Positions 12,463 through 25,559 are shown, counted from the stretch's first letter. The stretch: 64,000 nucleotides of DNA from Prunus persica (GCF_000346465.2 NC_034016.1:11651805-11715804), one strand, 5' to 3'. The notes: generated by a model from the letters alone, not told the origin. Numbers and translations are program-made.

Positions 12463-12850
12463 CGCTTTACAATTGGCAGACCCGACCCAGAGCAATATCC
12501 GCGTGTCGACCCGTCGACAGTTGCGTACGCTATCATTGTGCGCCCACGTTCTCAACTGTTGATCATCTTCCGTTGTCTCGATTTGGGCCGTTCAATGCGT
12601 GCTGCGTGTAGCAGATAGACGACATGTCATTTTCATCCTTTTGGCGCAATACAGCCGTTGGCTCTCCGATGGCCCAGATGGCACCGCCCTTTACACTCGA
12701 TCTGAGCCCTTGTTTCAACCGAATTTTTTATTATTCAAATCATTACTCCCCTTGTGCGTATAAATATACCCCCCACAACTTTTATTTTAACTTGCTCACT
12801 GATTTCTTCAACTTGAGAGCCTCTCACTCCTACTTAAGGTAATCTCTCTC
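12463..12850 (+). promoter_or_regulatory. Promoter-like block with TATA box and leader-like sequence
   Basis: This block is richer in GC than its surroundings. It contains a TATAAATA box at about 12760, then a CCCCCC/ACAAC leader-like segment, pyrimidine-rich sequence, and AAG|GTAATC at about 12838, which resembles a splice donor after a 5'-UTR exon. No coding exon follows; the next 1 kb is AT-rich. It may be an orphan promoter of a truncated or moved gene. Low confidence. Confidence 0.3.
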
Positions 12851-15800
12851 TAGTGTTATTTAATTTCAATTAGTTAGTTTTAATTAATTTAATTCTAGTT
12901 TAGTTAGTTTAATTATGAGTTTTTTTTAATTTAGAATTATTGTTTGGTTTAATTCATTGTTAGTAAAATATGAAAAGGAAAAAGTATGAATAAAATACAT
13001 ACATGTTTTATTCCACAAAATTTGTGAAAAGTACAAATGTAAAGTTCTGTCACTATATAATGTTTTAATATAACTTATTTACAATACATGAATTTTATAT
13101 GTATTATTGAAAATTTTGTAAAAATTGCGTGTATCAAACATGAAGAATACGTATGTACATGTATTGTATATTTGATTTTAAAAAATATGTATTTCACCGT
13201 ACTTGTACGGGAAATGGAAGCATTTTTGAAAAATACATACATACATATATAATACAAAAAATGCTAATTAAGTAGTTTTAATGAATTAATTTAATCATTT
13301 CGAATTTAGTTAAATAGTCTTATAATTTCCTAATTAGTTTACTTAGTTTAAGTTTTATAATTAAGTAAAATCTTGGTCTTATTTAATTAATTCAATTATT
13401 AATTAGATTTTAATTAGTGTTTATTGAGTGAATAATTAGTATTTAAATATTTTAATTAATTTCAATCTTTAAAAATTAATAAATAGTAATTAATTATATT
13501 TAATTATTTTATAGACTTTAAAAATTAATCTTTAATTTCCAAAATGATTTAAACAGTTTCAATTATTTAAAATCCTAGAAAATTATTTTAAAATAAACAA
13601 AAACATTTTAAAAATTATTTTAGTGTTCCACAAATGGTTTTTAGCCTCCAAACCCTAATTTCATGTTCCGAACCAGAAACCCTAACCGCGAACATTTTTC
13701 GAACTTATTCTAAAATCCTTTCCAAGTCTCGAACCCTAACCCTAAACTTACTCTAGGGCACTTAGGACTTGATTAGGCTTGAATACTAACTAAACTCGAC
13801 CTAGGGTTTTACGATTAGGGTGAAGGAAATATTAAAACTTTAGTTTCATTGAACCACAAATGTGAGATTACATATGGTTCTAGGCAACGGAAGCAAAGAT
13901 TGAATCTTTGAGTTTAAACAAAAAACTAACCCCAAGTATCTTTTAGTCGTAGTTTAGATTGTTCTACTCTAAACATTCTTGAGTTGATCACCTTGTAGGA
14001 TAGGCCTTCTTTGGTTTACGAAGGAATCACCACGAGAGGTGACCTATAATTTCTCCATACCAAGGCAAGGAGGAAGATATGACGCAAGCTAAGGAGGAGC
14101 TTGATATGCTCTCACTCCCTAGCTCAAAACCCTAACTCTTCTAAAGAGACAAAGTGCATATTTATAGCCCTAAAATAAGGAGTCCAAAGTCTCCCTCTAG
14201 GTAGTAGAACCGGCCATGGGGTTCATGTTGGGCCTCTTAGGCTTATGTGGTCATCCTATTATGCCCACATGTCATACCTAGCTCAACGAGTCCAAGCCCA
14301 ATGGGCCTTGAAACCGTTTTGTAGTTTAGGCCCAAATTAACCATCTAGTTCGAGGCCGTTGATTAGCTTCGGACAACCTATGAGGTGTAGCCAGTGAAAT
14401 GGAAACTCTTCCTACTTATGGATTGGTCATCACATGATGTTACCAAGATCCCAAAAATTGATTGTGAAAGTTGCGAGCATATCAAATGATTTATAATATG
14501 ATAATTGTTTTTTATGTGCATTGGTTTAAATGTTTTTAATGTACTACACTAAACCGAAAGTACGTTAACATTTTTATTTTCAAACCTGATCGGGGTGCTC
14601 TATGCTGTCAAATGAACGTATGTGATGCTCACCCTTATATTTTAGTGTAGATTACGTTCAGGTCGACTAACCTTGATTAGGTAGTTGGTAAATTAGGAGC
14701 CTATAAATAGTAACCATGGGAGAAGGCATGATTATTTGGGCCACAAGACGCAAATTCCATACGAGAAAGTGTGGCATGCAAATTTGGAAATTAGTCAGAA
14801 TAAAAATGCTAACGAGGCTTGATCAAAGGAGAGTCCCTATATGGACTTAATGTAATCTCATATTTAATGTATAAAATGGGCCAAGCTTAACATTAATCCT
14901 TTCGCTAAGATCATCAGTTGGCAGCAAGTCCAAGTAGGGACTCACTTTAAAGCAAGTCTCGTTACCATTTTTCTTAGTTCTAATTGAGAGTAATTGTGGC
15001 CTACAAGACATACAAGTTATCAAGAAAGTTATCAAGAAAGGCTAATCTTTTGGCTCGTTTTGTAACTATTCTCCTTTTTATAATATATTTTCCTTATCTC
15101 TCTAACAAAGAAAAGCGAAATGGTTACCAAACATCTACTTTGCTTTTGAACGCAAAGGAAGCACCTTCAACCTCTCTAATCAAATACCAGATGCTCTCAG
15201 ATCCCAGGTTTCATCCTTCCATTAGAGCTCTGTGAATCCTTGAGTCCCTTGGTATACCGGTCAGAATATTCATTTCGAACTCCTCCTTTCTGCATGCAGC
15301 TGCTTCCTTCTACTTGATGATGTTCTTTTTCTTTCAGATTAATATCAATACTCTAAGTCGTTTAATTATTCTTCGTAAACGCATAGAATTTAAATCAGAT
15401 AGTGATCCACGTTCTTCTTATCAAGAGAACTAAAAGTGGAAACAAAGTAAATCCATTAACACAATTTTTTATTTATAATTATTTTAAGGCCTTTAATAAG
15501 AGCAAAATTTGATTTTGTTGATTTATTTTGACATGATATGATAATAAGAAACTATTAACCCAATTAAAAAAAAATGGAAACTGAGTAAATCCATGTACAT
15601 GGCTTGGAATGGTAGACTCAAAACTGAGCCTATAATTATGCAGCGGCTAATACAATACAACACCTATTAAGAAGTTGAAAAGATTAATTAATCATTCTCT
15701 TTAATCTGTCAAAGTTTCGTTTCTTCATGCTTATCGATAATCTCATTCGTTTAGTGTTCGTGCTATCTTCGTATCCGTGTTGAATAACGATTAACCCTAT

Positions 15801-17905
15801 AACTCATTAATTAACTTTATGTCAAATTTGAGTTGTGTTATCGTACCAAGCGATAAATTACCATGACACCCCTGAGAATAACGGTGAAGTTCTTGAAACT
15901 TGTGGCTCGTATTTGAATAAATCTAAACCTTTCAAAGCATGTTGTTGATAGAAATTAGAATATACCCTGTAGATATTGGAAAATGCTTCCCCAAACCTTC
16001 TGATTGTTGCTTTTGTAATAGCAACGGTTTTTCCAAACCAATAAAACAGTAAACAGATTCTCCATATTTCTCTGTCAAGGGGGGTCTTTCCACCGTTCAC
16101 GTAACTTACGTCACTGTTCTAATTAGGGTTGCACATGCCTGTCGATTTTCAATTGACCAAGCCACATGCCTACCTGTCGATCGGAAAAAAAACAAAGAGA
16201 TACAATTTCACCAGCCCTGATTGTATGCCCAAAAAAGAAAAAGAAAAAAAAGATTGTGTGATTAATAAGGACCACTAGGTCAATACAAGGCCACCAAGGC
16301 CTAGAAATGGTTGGTTAAAAGAGGACAAAGATTGTGCAGGGGATAAATGATAGAAGCTTGTCAAAACTTGGGCTTATTTTAGCCAGCGTTTTGGGACTTT
16401 TCGCAGCCGTATTTTTGTACTGGCTTTAGGCCAGGGTAACTCTCAGCTAGGAAGGCCCAAGAAGCAACAAAACTAGGATGAGCTAGGTTTTCACCTGACA
16501 CCTGTATGCCCTAATCCCCTTTCGTTCACAAGCCCGCTAGAAGAGATTAGAGGGTACAGACAATATTTTCCAAGGCGTGGTTGGAGTGTACTTGACGTCT
16601 TATAGGTTATGGGATTGATATTTGTGTGGGTAGAAAGGAAGGAGGATGGTATATATTTAAAACGCTTTGTCTTTTATCTCATTCATGTGTGTGGCAGAGT
16701 ATGGTTCAGTTCCATATATGATTGTGGTGTTGATAACGATGTCGGCATGGAGAATTTTTCATTTTCTATAGTCGGTTATAGTTGGTTATAGTCGGTTATA
16801 AGTCGATTACATGACAATTATGTTCTGTGTTATGTCTCTTGTCACATGCCTAATGCAATATGGTGAGTTCGTGTATAATTATGGTATTGATACCGAACTG
16901 GCAGTGAAAGATTTTTATTTTATTTTATATTAATTTCATACAACTATGTGTTATGTATCTCAACATCACTTAACCTAATTGGTGACGAAATATAAATATA
17001 ATTTGTACACAAAGGTGATAAAAAAAAAACCTTTTCGTAGAAGAACTTTGCCTGAAGATATTATATATACAATAATGGATAGAGTCGCTCTTCTTACAAA
17101 TTGAGATTAATACATCATAATTCATTATTAGAGTAATGAATTATGAATTTTGTAGTCACATAAGATCCTAGGTTTGATTCTTCCCGCTCTCAAAAACATC
17201 ATAATTTGCTTACCTTATCTCATTGGGTATTGCAAAATTACATTTGATTCTCATTTATATTTTTTTTATAAAAGACCTGTGTCACGACCCAGGAGCCGCA
17301 AGCCGCCTCGTCGCTATACCCTAAAAGAAACTGGTCACTAAGGCTCTCTGCAACTACTTCTGAACCCCGAATTAGTTTACCCATGTGGAACTCAACACGC
17401 CAACCTAGACTGTTACAACCTGATTGGTTACACTTTCATTCCTTGTTTTCAGTGTTTTTTCTTTTGGGCAATAAATAAAAGATAGAGAGAAAATACATAT
17501 ACGACAAAGGAGAGAGAGAACGATTGGATGAAATGGAAGGCATAGATGATTGGAGGAAAGGGGAAGGAGGATGGATGAGGGAGAGAATGTGTGCACAGAA
17601 TATTACCTAAAATGAAAACCAAAAACCAAAAACAAATAATTCCAAATAGCTTTCAGTTTTCCAAATTTTTTTTTAAAAAAAAACAAAAATATTATCAAAC
17701 GAGCAATAAGATACCGCAACGTCAGCCCGAAAGATTATAAAGACCCATAACATCCGGACTAAAATTTAAAAAAAATCACTGTTCATTTCATTATTCATGT
17801 GGACCCAATCACCTTTTCCAACATAAAGTTTCTTTTTATTTTAGTTTATTGCATTTTATTTATTTAAATTTGCCTGCTTCCTTAATTATTTCATGCCCAT
17901 GCAGC
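12851..17905. other. Intergenic, AT-rich; no gene recognised
   Basis: The ORFs here are short and have no recognisable domain. The region around 13800-14750 looks like repeat or LTR-derived sequence (for example TTTATAGCCCTAAAA near 14162), but no paired LTR was found. A short tandem of TATAGTCGGT-like words lies at about 16765-16805. The first 25 bp before 17906 belong to the S6PDH-like promoter. Confidence 0.4.
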
Positions 17906-17912
17906 TATATAA
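17906..17912 (+). promoter_or_regulatory. TATA box of the S6PDH-like gene
   Basis: TATATAA lies 140 bp upstream of the ATG at 18052. With normal spacing the transcript would start near 17940. That gives a leader of roughly 110 bases containing an AGAGAG tract at 17985-18005. Confidence 0.7.
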
Positions 17913-18051
17913 GGTCACAAGGGGCACGAGGTTTGAGTACTCACAACACGAGAGAGAACACTGCAAATACTCATACACGAGAGAGAAGAGAGAGAGAGAG
18001 AGAGAAGAAAAAGACTGCAGAAGTCGGTTTGTGTTTGGAGAGTGAGAAAAT

Positions 18052-19094
18052 ATGTCCACCATAACTCTCAACAATGGCTTCGAGATGCCCGTCATCGGTC
18101 TCGGCCTCTGGCGTCTGGAGAAAGAAGAGCTCAGAAGTGCCATCTTAAACGCAATCAAGCTCGGATATCGCCATTTTGATGCTGCTGGTATGAACCCTTC
18201 CATCCCCTCACCTTCTTCTTATTTTCTTTCCAAGATTGACCATCTTTTCTTCATCTTTACATTAATATTCCAATATCTTGTGAATAAAGACAAATAAAAA
18301 ACAAATTTTTTTCTTCTTACTGTAATAATAGCGTTGTTGAGTTGTAAAAAACAAGTTTTTTTATTTTTTATATTATATATTATATATTATATATTTATTT
18401 ATTTTACAAATGATAGTTTAAATTCAAACACAAAAAAAAAAAAAAAAAAAAAAAACCGATAGTCTAAATCATTCTAAAGCTCGCTACTCTGGACAACTGA
18501 CTAAACTTACATGGTACCATACCGTTGTTTGGCCGGACAAAAAAAAAAGTGCACCACCGACAACATGCCAAATTAGAATAACAAAGGTGCAGTTTGATGA
18601 GGGAAGGAAAAGAAATGAGTGGCATGCGATCGTTCCTATGTTTTTGGACCAGTCAAATGTTTGCTTCACATAGGATATAGGAAAATCCCGACCAAAACTA
18701 ATATAAATTTTGTTCTTTTTGTTTTATAATTTAAAAATATTGTCACTTTTATTTGTTAACTTCTGAATATATATGCTGCAGCTCATTACAAGACTGAGAT
18801 AGACGTTGGGAACGCAATTGCAGAAGCAATTCAGAGTGGGCTTGTCAAGAGGGAGGAACTTTTCATCACCTCCAAGGCCAGTAGTCTAATTGCCAATCTA
18901 ATGAAGTTGCTTAATTTTAAGAGTAGTATTATTATTAGACCTTATCTGGTTATGTTCATGTGTATATAATTGCAGGTTTGGAATTCAGACCATGGGCATG
19001 TGGTTGAGGCCTGCAAAAATAGCCTGAAGAAGCTTCAGTTAGATTATCTGGATCTCTACCTTGTTCACTACCCATTAGCCACCAAGCATAGCGG

Positions 19095-19145
<51 letters not shown>

Positions 19146-20128
19146 TTCTTTCGTGATTGTGTTAGGATAATCCAATTAAAACATGACATGTGTTTAAAAC
19201 CGATAAATGGTATGTTTCATCTAGATTGCAACGAATTGGTATTTGATCCATTGCTTGTGTGCTCACAGGAGTTGGTACAACTGCTAGTCTTTTGGACGAG
19301 AATAAGGTGTTGGACATAGACGTTACAGTCTCCCTGGAAACTACATGGCACGACATGGAAAAGACCGTCTCCCTCGGCCTAGTTCGTAGCATTGGTCTCA
19401 GGTGAATGTCATTGAATCAAATGATCATCGGCTCTTTTATGTCAATGTTTTTTTTTGTTTTGATGAGGAAATTTTTTTTCAATTGGTCTCGTGTCCTAAC
19501 AGAAAAATGATGATATTATATGCAGCAACTACGAGCTCTTTCTGACCAGAGATTGCTTATCTTACGCCAAAATCAAGCCTCAAGTGAGCCAATTTGAAAC
19601 TCACCCTTATTTCCAGCGTGAATCTCTCGTCAGATTCTGTAAGAAACATGGAGTTGTACCTATGGCCCACACCCCTCTAGGAGGTGCTACGGCTAATGTC
19701 AAAGCATTTGGTTCCATTTCACCTCTGGAAGATCCAGTTCTCATTGTAAGTATACTCTTTCTACAGATACGAACGACTGATCATGCAATCAGATGAACGT
19801 GTGATCCAGGTTCTCGTGCGATCCAGATTCTCATTCTGGCACGAGAACGTTAGGCATTCATAAAATATTTGTTCACCTATTTCTCTTACTTTGTCAGGGT
19901 CTGGCTAAAAAGTACCAAAAGAGTGTGGCCCAGATTGCTCTGAGGTGGAACATTGAGAGGGGCACACCAGTGATTCCAAAGTCCTCAAAAGTTGAGAGGT
20001 TGAAAGAGAATTTGGAAGTCCTTAACTTCAAGCTGGAGAAAGAGGACATAGAGCTGATCAATACTATAGACAAGAAATTCAGGACCACTCTACCTTCCTT
20101 ATCTTGGGGAGTAGATGTTTATGCATAA
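18052..20128 (+). CDS. S6PDH: NADP-dependent D-sorbitol-6-phosphate dehydrogenase-like (aldose-6-phosphate reductase, AKR family)
   Basis: Family role: cytosolic reduction of glucose-6-phosphate to sorbitol-6-phosphate with NADPH, the committed step of sorbitol synthesis in Rosaceae. Six exons: 18052-18187, 18782-18876, 18976-19093, 19269-19401, 19526-19745 and 19898-20128. They join to 310 residues, the same length as the apple enzyme. The aldo-keto reductase tetrad is present as D43, Y48, K77 and H108. The C-terminus ends WGVDVYA, as in the family. Sequence differences from the best-known S6PDH (for example FDAA for FDCA, and the segment around residues 110-135) suggest a paralog, so the substrate is inferred. 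All introns are GT-AG except intron 2, whose frame-keeping donor is AAG|GCCAGT right after the K77 codon. A TC microsatellite lies at the start of intron 3. Confidence 0.92.
19097..19142 (+). repeat. (TC)n microsatellite in intron 3 of the S6PDH-like gene
   Basis: An uninterrupted CT/TC run of about 45 bases starts three bases after the intron 3 donor. It is likely length-polymorphic and, being pyrimidine-rich next to a 5' splice site, might affect splicing. Confidence 0.95.
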
Positions 20129-20729
20129 ACTGCATAATTCGAAACCCTCCAAGTCACTGCTTCCACATGTTCTTCAAAGGGTAACAAAAAGGGAAGCAAA
20201 ACAGAAACCCTTATGAAATTTCACTTGCAATAAACTGAGCTTTATGTCCTCCAACAATGCTCATTGTATCGGTTAGTTCGAAAACTCCATAATTTTGTAC
20301 ATCTTTGCATTAGGCCTTGCAAAGAAAAGTCTAAATAAAATGAAGGCTGTTGTATTTGTTTGGTATTAATATTTAATAGAATGATCATTAAAGTTAATCA
20401 TATGTATAGTTTGGTGTACCAATTACAGATTGCATACCTATTTGTTGCTACATGCTTCTTTAGATGAAATTGTACGGAGTATCAAGTTACAATGTACTTG
20501 CTTGTATGTCAACATCCACAGAGTTGTACATTGGAGACTTGTCAGAGGCTCTCCTATCCAACCCTTCTTTCTGTTAAACAAGAAAAAAAGTTTGGGAAGG
20601 GCATCAAAGTTTTCAATCTTTCCATCGGCTTGTTGTGGGCAGAAAAGAAGCTACCATAGTGATTGTTCAAGTGTGTATAACAAAGCTTTACGATCACTTA
20701 CCTTTGCACAAGCTATTATATGTTTGCAC

Positions 20730-23212
20730 TTAGTATACAAATGGAATAATGGCAAGCCGATTACTGGGATAATTCTTGAACTTCTTGAGGTACCACCTAT
20801 GTGTTTCCGCTGCTGCAAATACCAAGTTTGACACCTGAAAGATACCCCAATGAAAGAGTAAAGTCACTATAGAGGACATCGGTCTCTTGTGCGTGTATGC
20901 ACGCGAGCACTCTTCTGTATGCATGTTTATGTACATTATATTTTCAGTACAAAAAAAAATCGTACCACAAATCCAAAAAGTAACCAGATTGTGGGGTCTG
21001 TTCCTCCACTAGCAACCACAAGGCCAGTATATATAACCTTCATCATCACCAGAAAAGCAATTAACCATATAAATCAAGACTCAGGAAGAAGTTCAAAGTT
21101 AATCATGACAAAAGAATACTCCTGAGGCAGGCAGTGAAGGGAAGCATGAGACTTACTATCTCAGCCAGATAGTGTGGAGATGAAACGACTTCAAACCAAT
21201 CACCATGAGGAATCACATATTCATCATTTTGTCCACTGTGTTCCCGTAATGAGCCCTGTTAAATATATTCATAAGTCAGTGGACAGCATAAAAGTGAATG
21301 CAAAGAGGATTGAAATAAGAAACAACAGATTTAAATTCCTCTAATCAGCTGTATGAAATGATTCAGTTCAGTATATATTTCTGCAGCACCTCGTGGATGT
21401 CAGGTTATTCCATTTTGTTTTATATATTTCTTCAAATTTAAACAACTTAGTATGATTTCTTAGGGCATAGAATATATGTTTACTCGAACAGCAGAAGAGA
21501 GAGTATGTGTGTGTGATGAAACATACAAGAATTGCATGGCAATTGCGCTGATGGATCCAGCCCCAAAAGAATATAACTGCACCAGTCCATTGGAGCCAAC
21601 GAAGCCTCAAAAGAGAACTCACAAATTCCAACCAATCAAATTCCATGTGTTGCATAGTAGTCTTGCCTTTGACAATGAACTCAGCCACTGCATTCAATGA
21701 AAATTTATACACCTCCAGAGCATTATTGCAGCAAAGTGACAACGGTGCTGCTGTGTAGAAGCTAACATCAGAAAATAACATAAATCAGTAGAACATCTAT
21801 CATGTATACAGTAAACGTGAAAGAACATGGGAAATTGACATCTGCAAAACATTTCCCATTCGAGAACAAAAAGGTTAGTCAGTTATGAGTTCCCATAAAT
21901 ATATGACTCCTAAATTTTACAATTATTAAAACAATATCTATTATCTAGAAGAGAGTACATCTTGCAAGAAAGAAAAAAGTTGGAGATGTTTTAACCAGGC
22001 TTAACCTATGGAAAACACAGTAGCAGTTATAGAAAATATGAATTTCAGCCAGCTTTCTTATGCTTTATCATTTGAGATTTGGTTTTCACAGCGAACAGGT
22101 ATAATTTGGAAGGGGTATCTCAACTTGTATTAACAACAATACCATTAAAGATGCCGTAAATTAATGACATCTTGAAAGCAGTTGAAAAGATGCATGCTGC
22201 AAATCAATATATGTATTGCACAAAGCCAACTATCATAGCAAAAAATTGAAAGGACAAGGGTTTCTGAAATAACTTACAAGAGTCCAGTCAGATATCCGAA
22301 AATGTGCATCCGAGCAGAGGAGCTATAGTTGAATACATATATTGTCTCAAAGAGGCGCCTCAAGACTTGAACTTCCATCAATAAAAGCAGAAAGACAGAA
22401 CGCCAAACGCCATATCTATAACTTATAGGAATCGAATGAGACTTATGCCATGAAAAGATGTGTGAACCTCCAGTCAATTGGCTGGGAAATGTAGGATAAA
22501 CCAATGGCACTGTTTTATACGCATACATCCCAGTTGTAACAAGGAGTAGGGCTGTCCACACTACAGCCACCAGATAGAAATGGCAGAAGAACTTTTGAGG
22601 AACTGTGAACTTCTACAATACAAGAACAGGAAAATTTCTGAAGTTTGAAAATGGGAAAATTGATCATGCAAGGAACTAAAGAACAAAACTAAATAGAGAA
22701 GATTCCATTGCTGCAATTTTTTGAAAACTATATAGGCAAGAACATGAAACATTCAAACTCATAGGTCATGCTATCAACCAAGGAAATATTCCAAATTCAG
22801 AAAATCTCTGTTTGTTATGGAGAAAATGTTGGAAATGAAAAGTAAACGTGGGGAAGCCTCCTCACTTCTACTCAGCCCGGTACAAAATTCACTTAGTTAA
22901 GAGTTTACATCCTCCAAAACCCATCACAATTTAAAATTTAAACCGTTAAACTTATTTATTTTCTTCCACTTTCTCCCCAACCAAACAGACCATATACTTA
23001 AAAAGACAATCACAATCAATCAATCAATCAATCATGTTAAGCAATCAATCACTAACCTGAGAAGAAGATTTCATGATCTTCCCTCTCTTGGCAAATTCCA
23101 AAACAGCTCCATGAAATGAGCTCAGCCTAGAAGAAGGTACAGAAGCTATGAGTAGAGGCAGTATCGCTGCAATCCAAGCTGTTCTGAGCAACCCAACAAG
23201 ACCCACCTCCAT
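20730..23212 (-). CDS. PPRD2: Polyprenol reductase (steroid 5-alpha-reductase-like)
   Basis: Family role: reduces the alpha-isoprene unit of polyprenols to make dolichol in the ER membrane, needed for N-glycosylation. Six minus-strand exons: 23212-23057, 22612-22278, 21761-21527, 21255-21157, 21037-20966 and 20834-20730. They join in frame with GT-AG introns to 333 residues. Recognised segments are [20 protein letters not shown] near the N-terminus, [52 protein letters not shown], and the C-terminal [10 protein letters not shown] with [14 protein letters not shown], the conserved catalytic end of the steroid-dehydrogenase domain. There are several hydrophobic helices. Length and order match Arabidopsis PPRD1/PPRD2. 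The start is the first ATG, giving [20 protein letters not shown]. It is convergent with the S6PDH-like gene, about 600 bp apart. Confidence 0.94.
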
Positions 23213-23654
23213 TTTAGCAAAAACCCAGATAGAACAGAGCTTAAAGAGTTGAAAAAGGCTAGTCTATCTGCCAAAGGAAAGCACTGGCTCAACTGGGTCT
23301 TCAAGAGCAAGCGCCTTTTTTTTTTTGTTTTTTTAGGGGGAACAGTGCATGCAATGCACATATAAAGGAAAAAACAAAGAAGAAAATCTGGAGAGAAATT
23401 TAATTTATTGTAGAAATGAATGCAATCACGAGGTGGTGGGCACGAGTCGTCCAAGTTGATGAGATACCATTACCAGGCGTGACGTGAGGTTTTGGCATAG
23501 AACTAGTCTCCGAGCTTTGCGTCTTTGCTCGTGGGAGAAGGTAAAGTTATCCAGATCAACTACAGTAAACCCCCCCAATTATAAGGTCATTACAAACTCG
23601 TACTCATTGATAGGGGTGTACTTACTAGTATTTCAATTAAAATTGAATTGGATT
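23213..23654. other. Polyprenol reductase upstream region
   Basis: The 5' leader and promoter of the minus-strand polyprenol reductase gene should lie here. There is a short poly-T run near 23319. No other gene was recognised. Confidence 0.5.
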
Positions 23655-23852
23655 GAATCAGTGGGTTTGGGAGAATTGAACTGTTGCAAAGCAGCGAGTT
23701 TTTATCAAAAATAGTCAAAATTTATCTCATACTTTCATAAATGTCAGTTTTTAGAATCAGTGGGTTTGGGAGAATTGAACTGTTGCAAAGCAGCGAGTTT
23801 TTATCAAAAATAGTCAAAATTTATCTCATACTTTCATAAATGTCAGTTTTTA
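23655..23852 (+). repeat. 99-bp tandem duplication across an element boundary
   Basis: Two adjacent copies (23655-23753 and 23754-23852) begin GAATCAGTGGGTTTGGGAG and match almost base for base. Each copy holds about 41 bp of flank and the first 58 bp of the inverted-repeat element that starts near 23796, so the duplication straddles the element's edge. Confidence 0.9.
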
Positions 23853-24000
23853 TAAAAACTTTCAAAAATAGCCAAAAACTCACTTAAAAATACTCAAATG
23901 CCCTCAAAACTAAAACCCACAAAAACCTAAAAAAGCAAAACATGAAACATGTAATCTATATTTTCATTTGATTTTAAACATAAAAACTCCCCTATGTTAG

Positions 24001-25460
24001 TGTTTGGGCCTAAATTCGACACACCAAAGAGATCCAGAAATAGGCCCGTGGTGAAATACTTATCCAGTCCCAAAAAGACCCAAAGCTGTCATATTGGGCC
24101 TTTGAAAATCAGCCCACAAAATATTGTTTAAACTCAAGCCCAAGAGACTAAAGACACATTCACGTGGCTACCTCACCTCTCTGGAAAGTCAGCAAATCCA
24201 ACTAGAGTTTTTATGTGAGAAGGGACGTTTCTGAAAACACTGCCGAGAAAGAAAAATCAAAGGGGCGTCTATGATCAGAGACTTTTTGCTCCAAAGCAAC
24301 ACACCGTCTTCTAAAAAGATTTCGCAAATCACGTTTTCAAGAGCAAGAGACAGGGAGTTGTTCAGAAAATACAAAAGAAAAATCAAAACCGCCATAGGAT
24401 CAGCTCACACAGACGGTGGCATTAAAATAAAAAAAAAACCGTCAGCCAGGAAACCAGGGAAGGGATCGCTATAGGAAATGACCACTGGGAGTCTATCTGC
24501 CATAATTGATAAAAATCTTTCCTGCTTTACGTTTTTTGAGAAATCTTTTGCCGCCCATTATTAAAATTTAAAACCACCTTCAAAAGGAGGGTCTCTTATA
24601 AAAACAGAAACAGGCAAGAAAGAAAAGGGACACATTCTTTTCATCAATCAATCAAAAAATACAAACAGGAAAACAGCTCTAGATCAGAATTCCAAAGTTC
24701 AGACTTAGAAAATAAGTCCTCTGAAAGCGAGATCCCTCTCGTTACAAATTTGGTTCAGCAAAAGCCAAAACAAACACAGCTTGAGTTTTCACAAATATGA
24801 AAACCTCAACAAATTTTATAGCATAGTTCCAGCTTGTTAAATCCTCGAGAATAGCCACTTCTGTCCTTTCAAACTGAAGAAGTCGCAGTTCTGCCCGCTC
24901 GAAAAGTCTCCCAAGGCTTGAAGTAGATTAAAGCTCTGCCAAAATTGAACTTTGGTATCGATTTACAACTGAAGCCAAGCAGCTAAAGTTGTTGACAGTA
25001 CAGTCCAGCATAGACATACCCAGTCCAGCCCGGATCAGAAGTTTCTACCCAGGCAGAAATGAGATTCCAGCCATCTTTTTGCCTTTCTAGAGTTGATTTC
25101 TCCATTCTTAATTTTGTAAAAGGCAGTTCTGCCTGAAACAGTACTTCATTATTATCTATTCTGGCCAGAACAACCATCTTGATACTGAGATAAATTGTGA
25201 AAGTCCTCACCAGTCTGAGGCAAGAAAAGAACTTACTTGGGAGATATTCCTCACCCAAATTCACAATCGTTTGTTTTAGAAGTCAGTAACTTGAGGCGCA
25301 GGTTATCCACTCTAAAAATGAGTCTGCTAGAATTTACATTGCTAGCAGTGGCACGCTCGCACACCAAAGAAAGCTGACTTGTTGACCAACAAGTGGTCTC
25401 CAAGCTAGTGGGGAACTTCGCCCTTCCATATCAGGAGTTAAACACGAAAACGGGTGAACA
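24001..25460 (+). repeat. 5' LTR of the Tat element
   Basis: 1460 bp, TG...CA ends. It is nearly identical to 36450-37905; the 4-bp length difference comes from a shorter A run and a 2-bp indel. A TATAAAA motif near 24597 (in CTCTTATAAAAACAG) is a candidate promoter element. Small ORFs inside it occur in both LTRs and are not treated as genes. Confidence 0.95.
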
Positions 25461-25480
25461 ATTTGGCACGCCCGGTGGGA
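25461..25480 (+). other. Primer-binding site of the Tat element
   Basis: TTTGGCACGCCCGGTGGGA starts one base after the 5' LTR. TTTGG and CCCGGTGGG agree with the position and style of primer-binding sites in plant Tat/Athila elements; the exact tRNA is not assigned. Confidence 0.75.
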
Positions 25481-25559
25481 TTTCTCAGTATACAAACTCG
25501 GACAGAATCATTCACAGATTTACAAAAGCCGGAAGATCTAGTCAGAACCCACACCAGAC

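Noticed and set aside
20430..20831. 133-codon plus-strand ORF
   Set aside because: It runs through the S6PDH/PPRD2 intergenic space and is antisense to the last polyprenol reductase exon, which is well supported.
24271..24474. ORFs inside the Tat LTRs
   Set aside because: Same frames occur in both LTRs, are short and domain-free, and differ in their ends because of an A-run indel.
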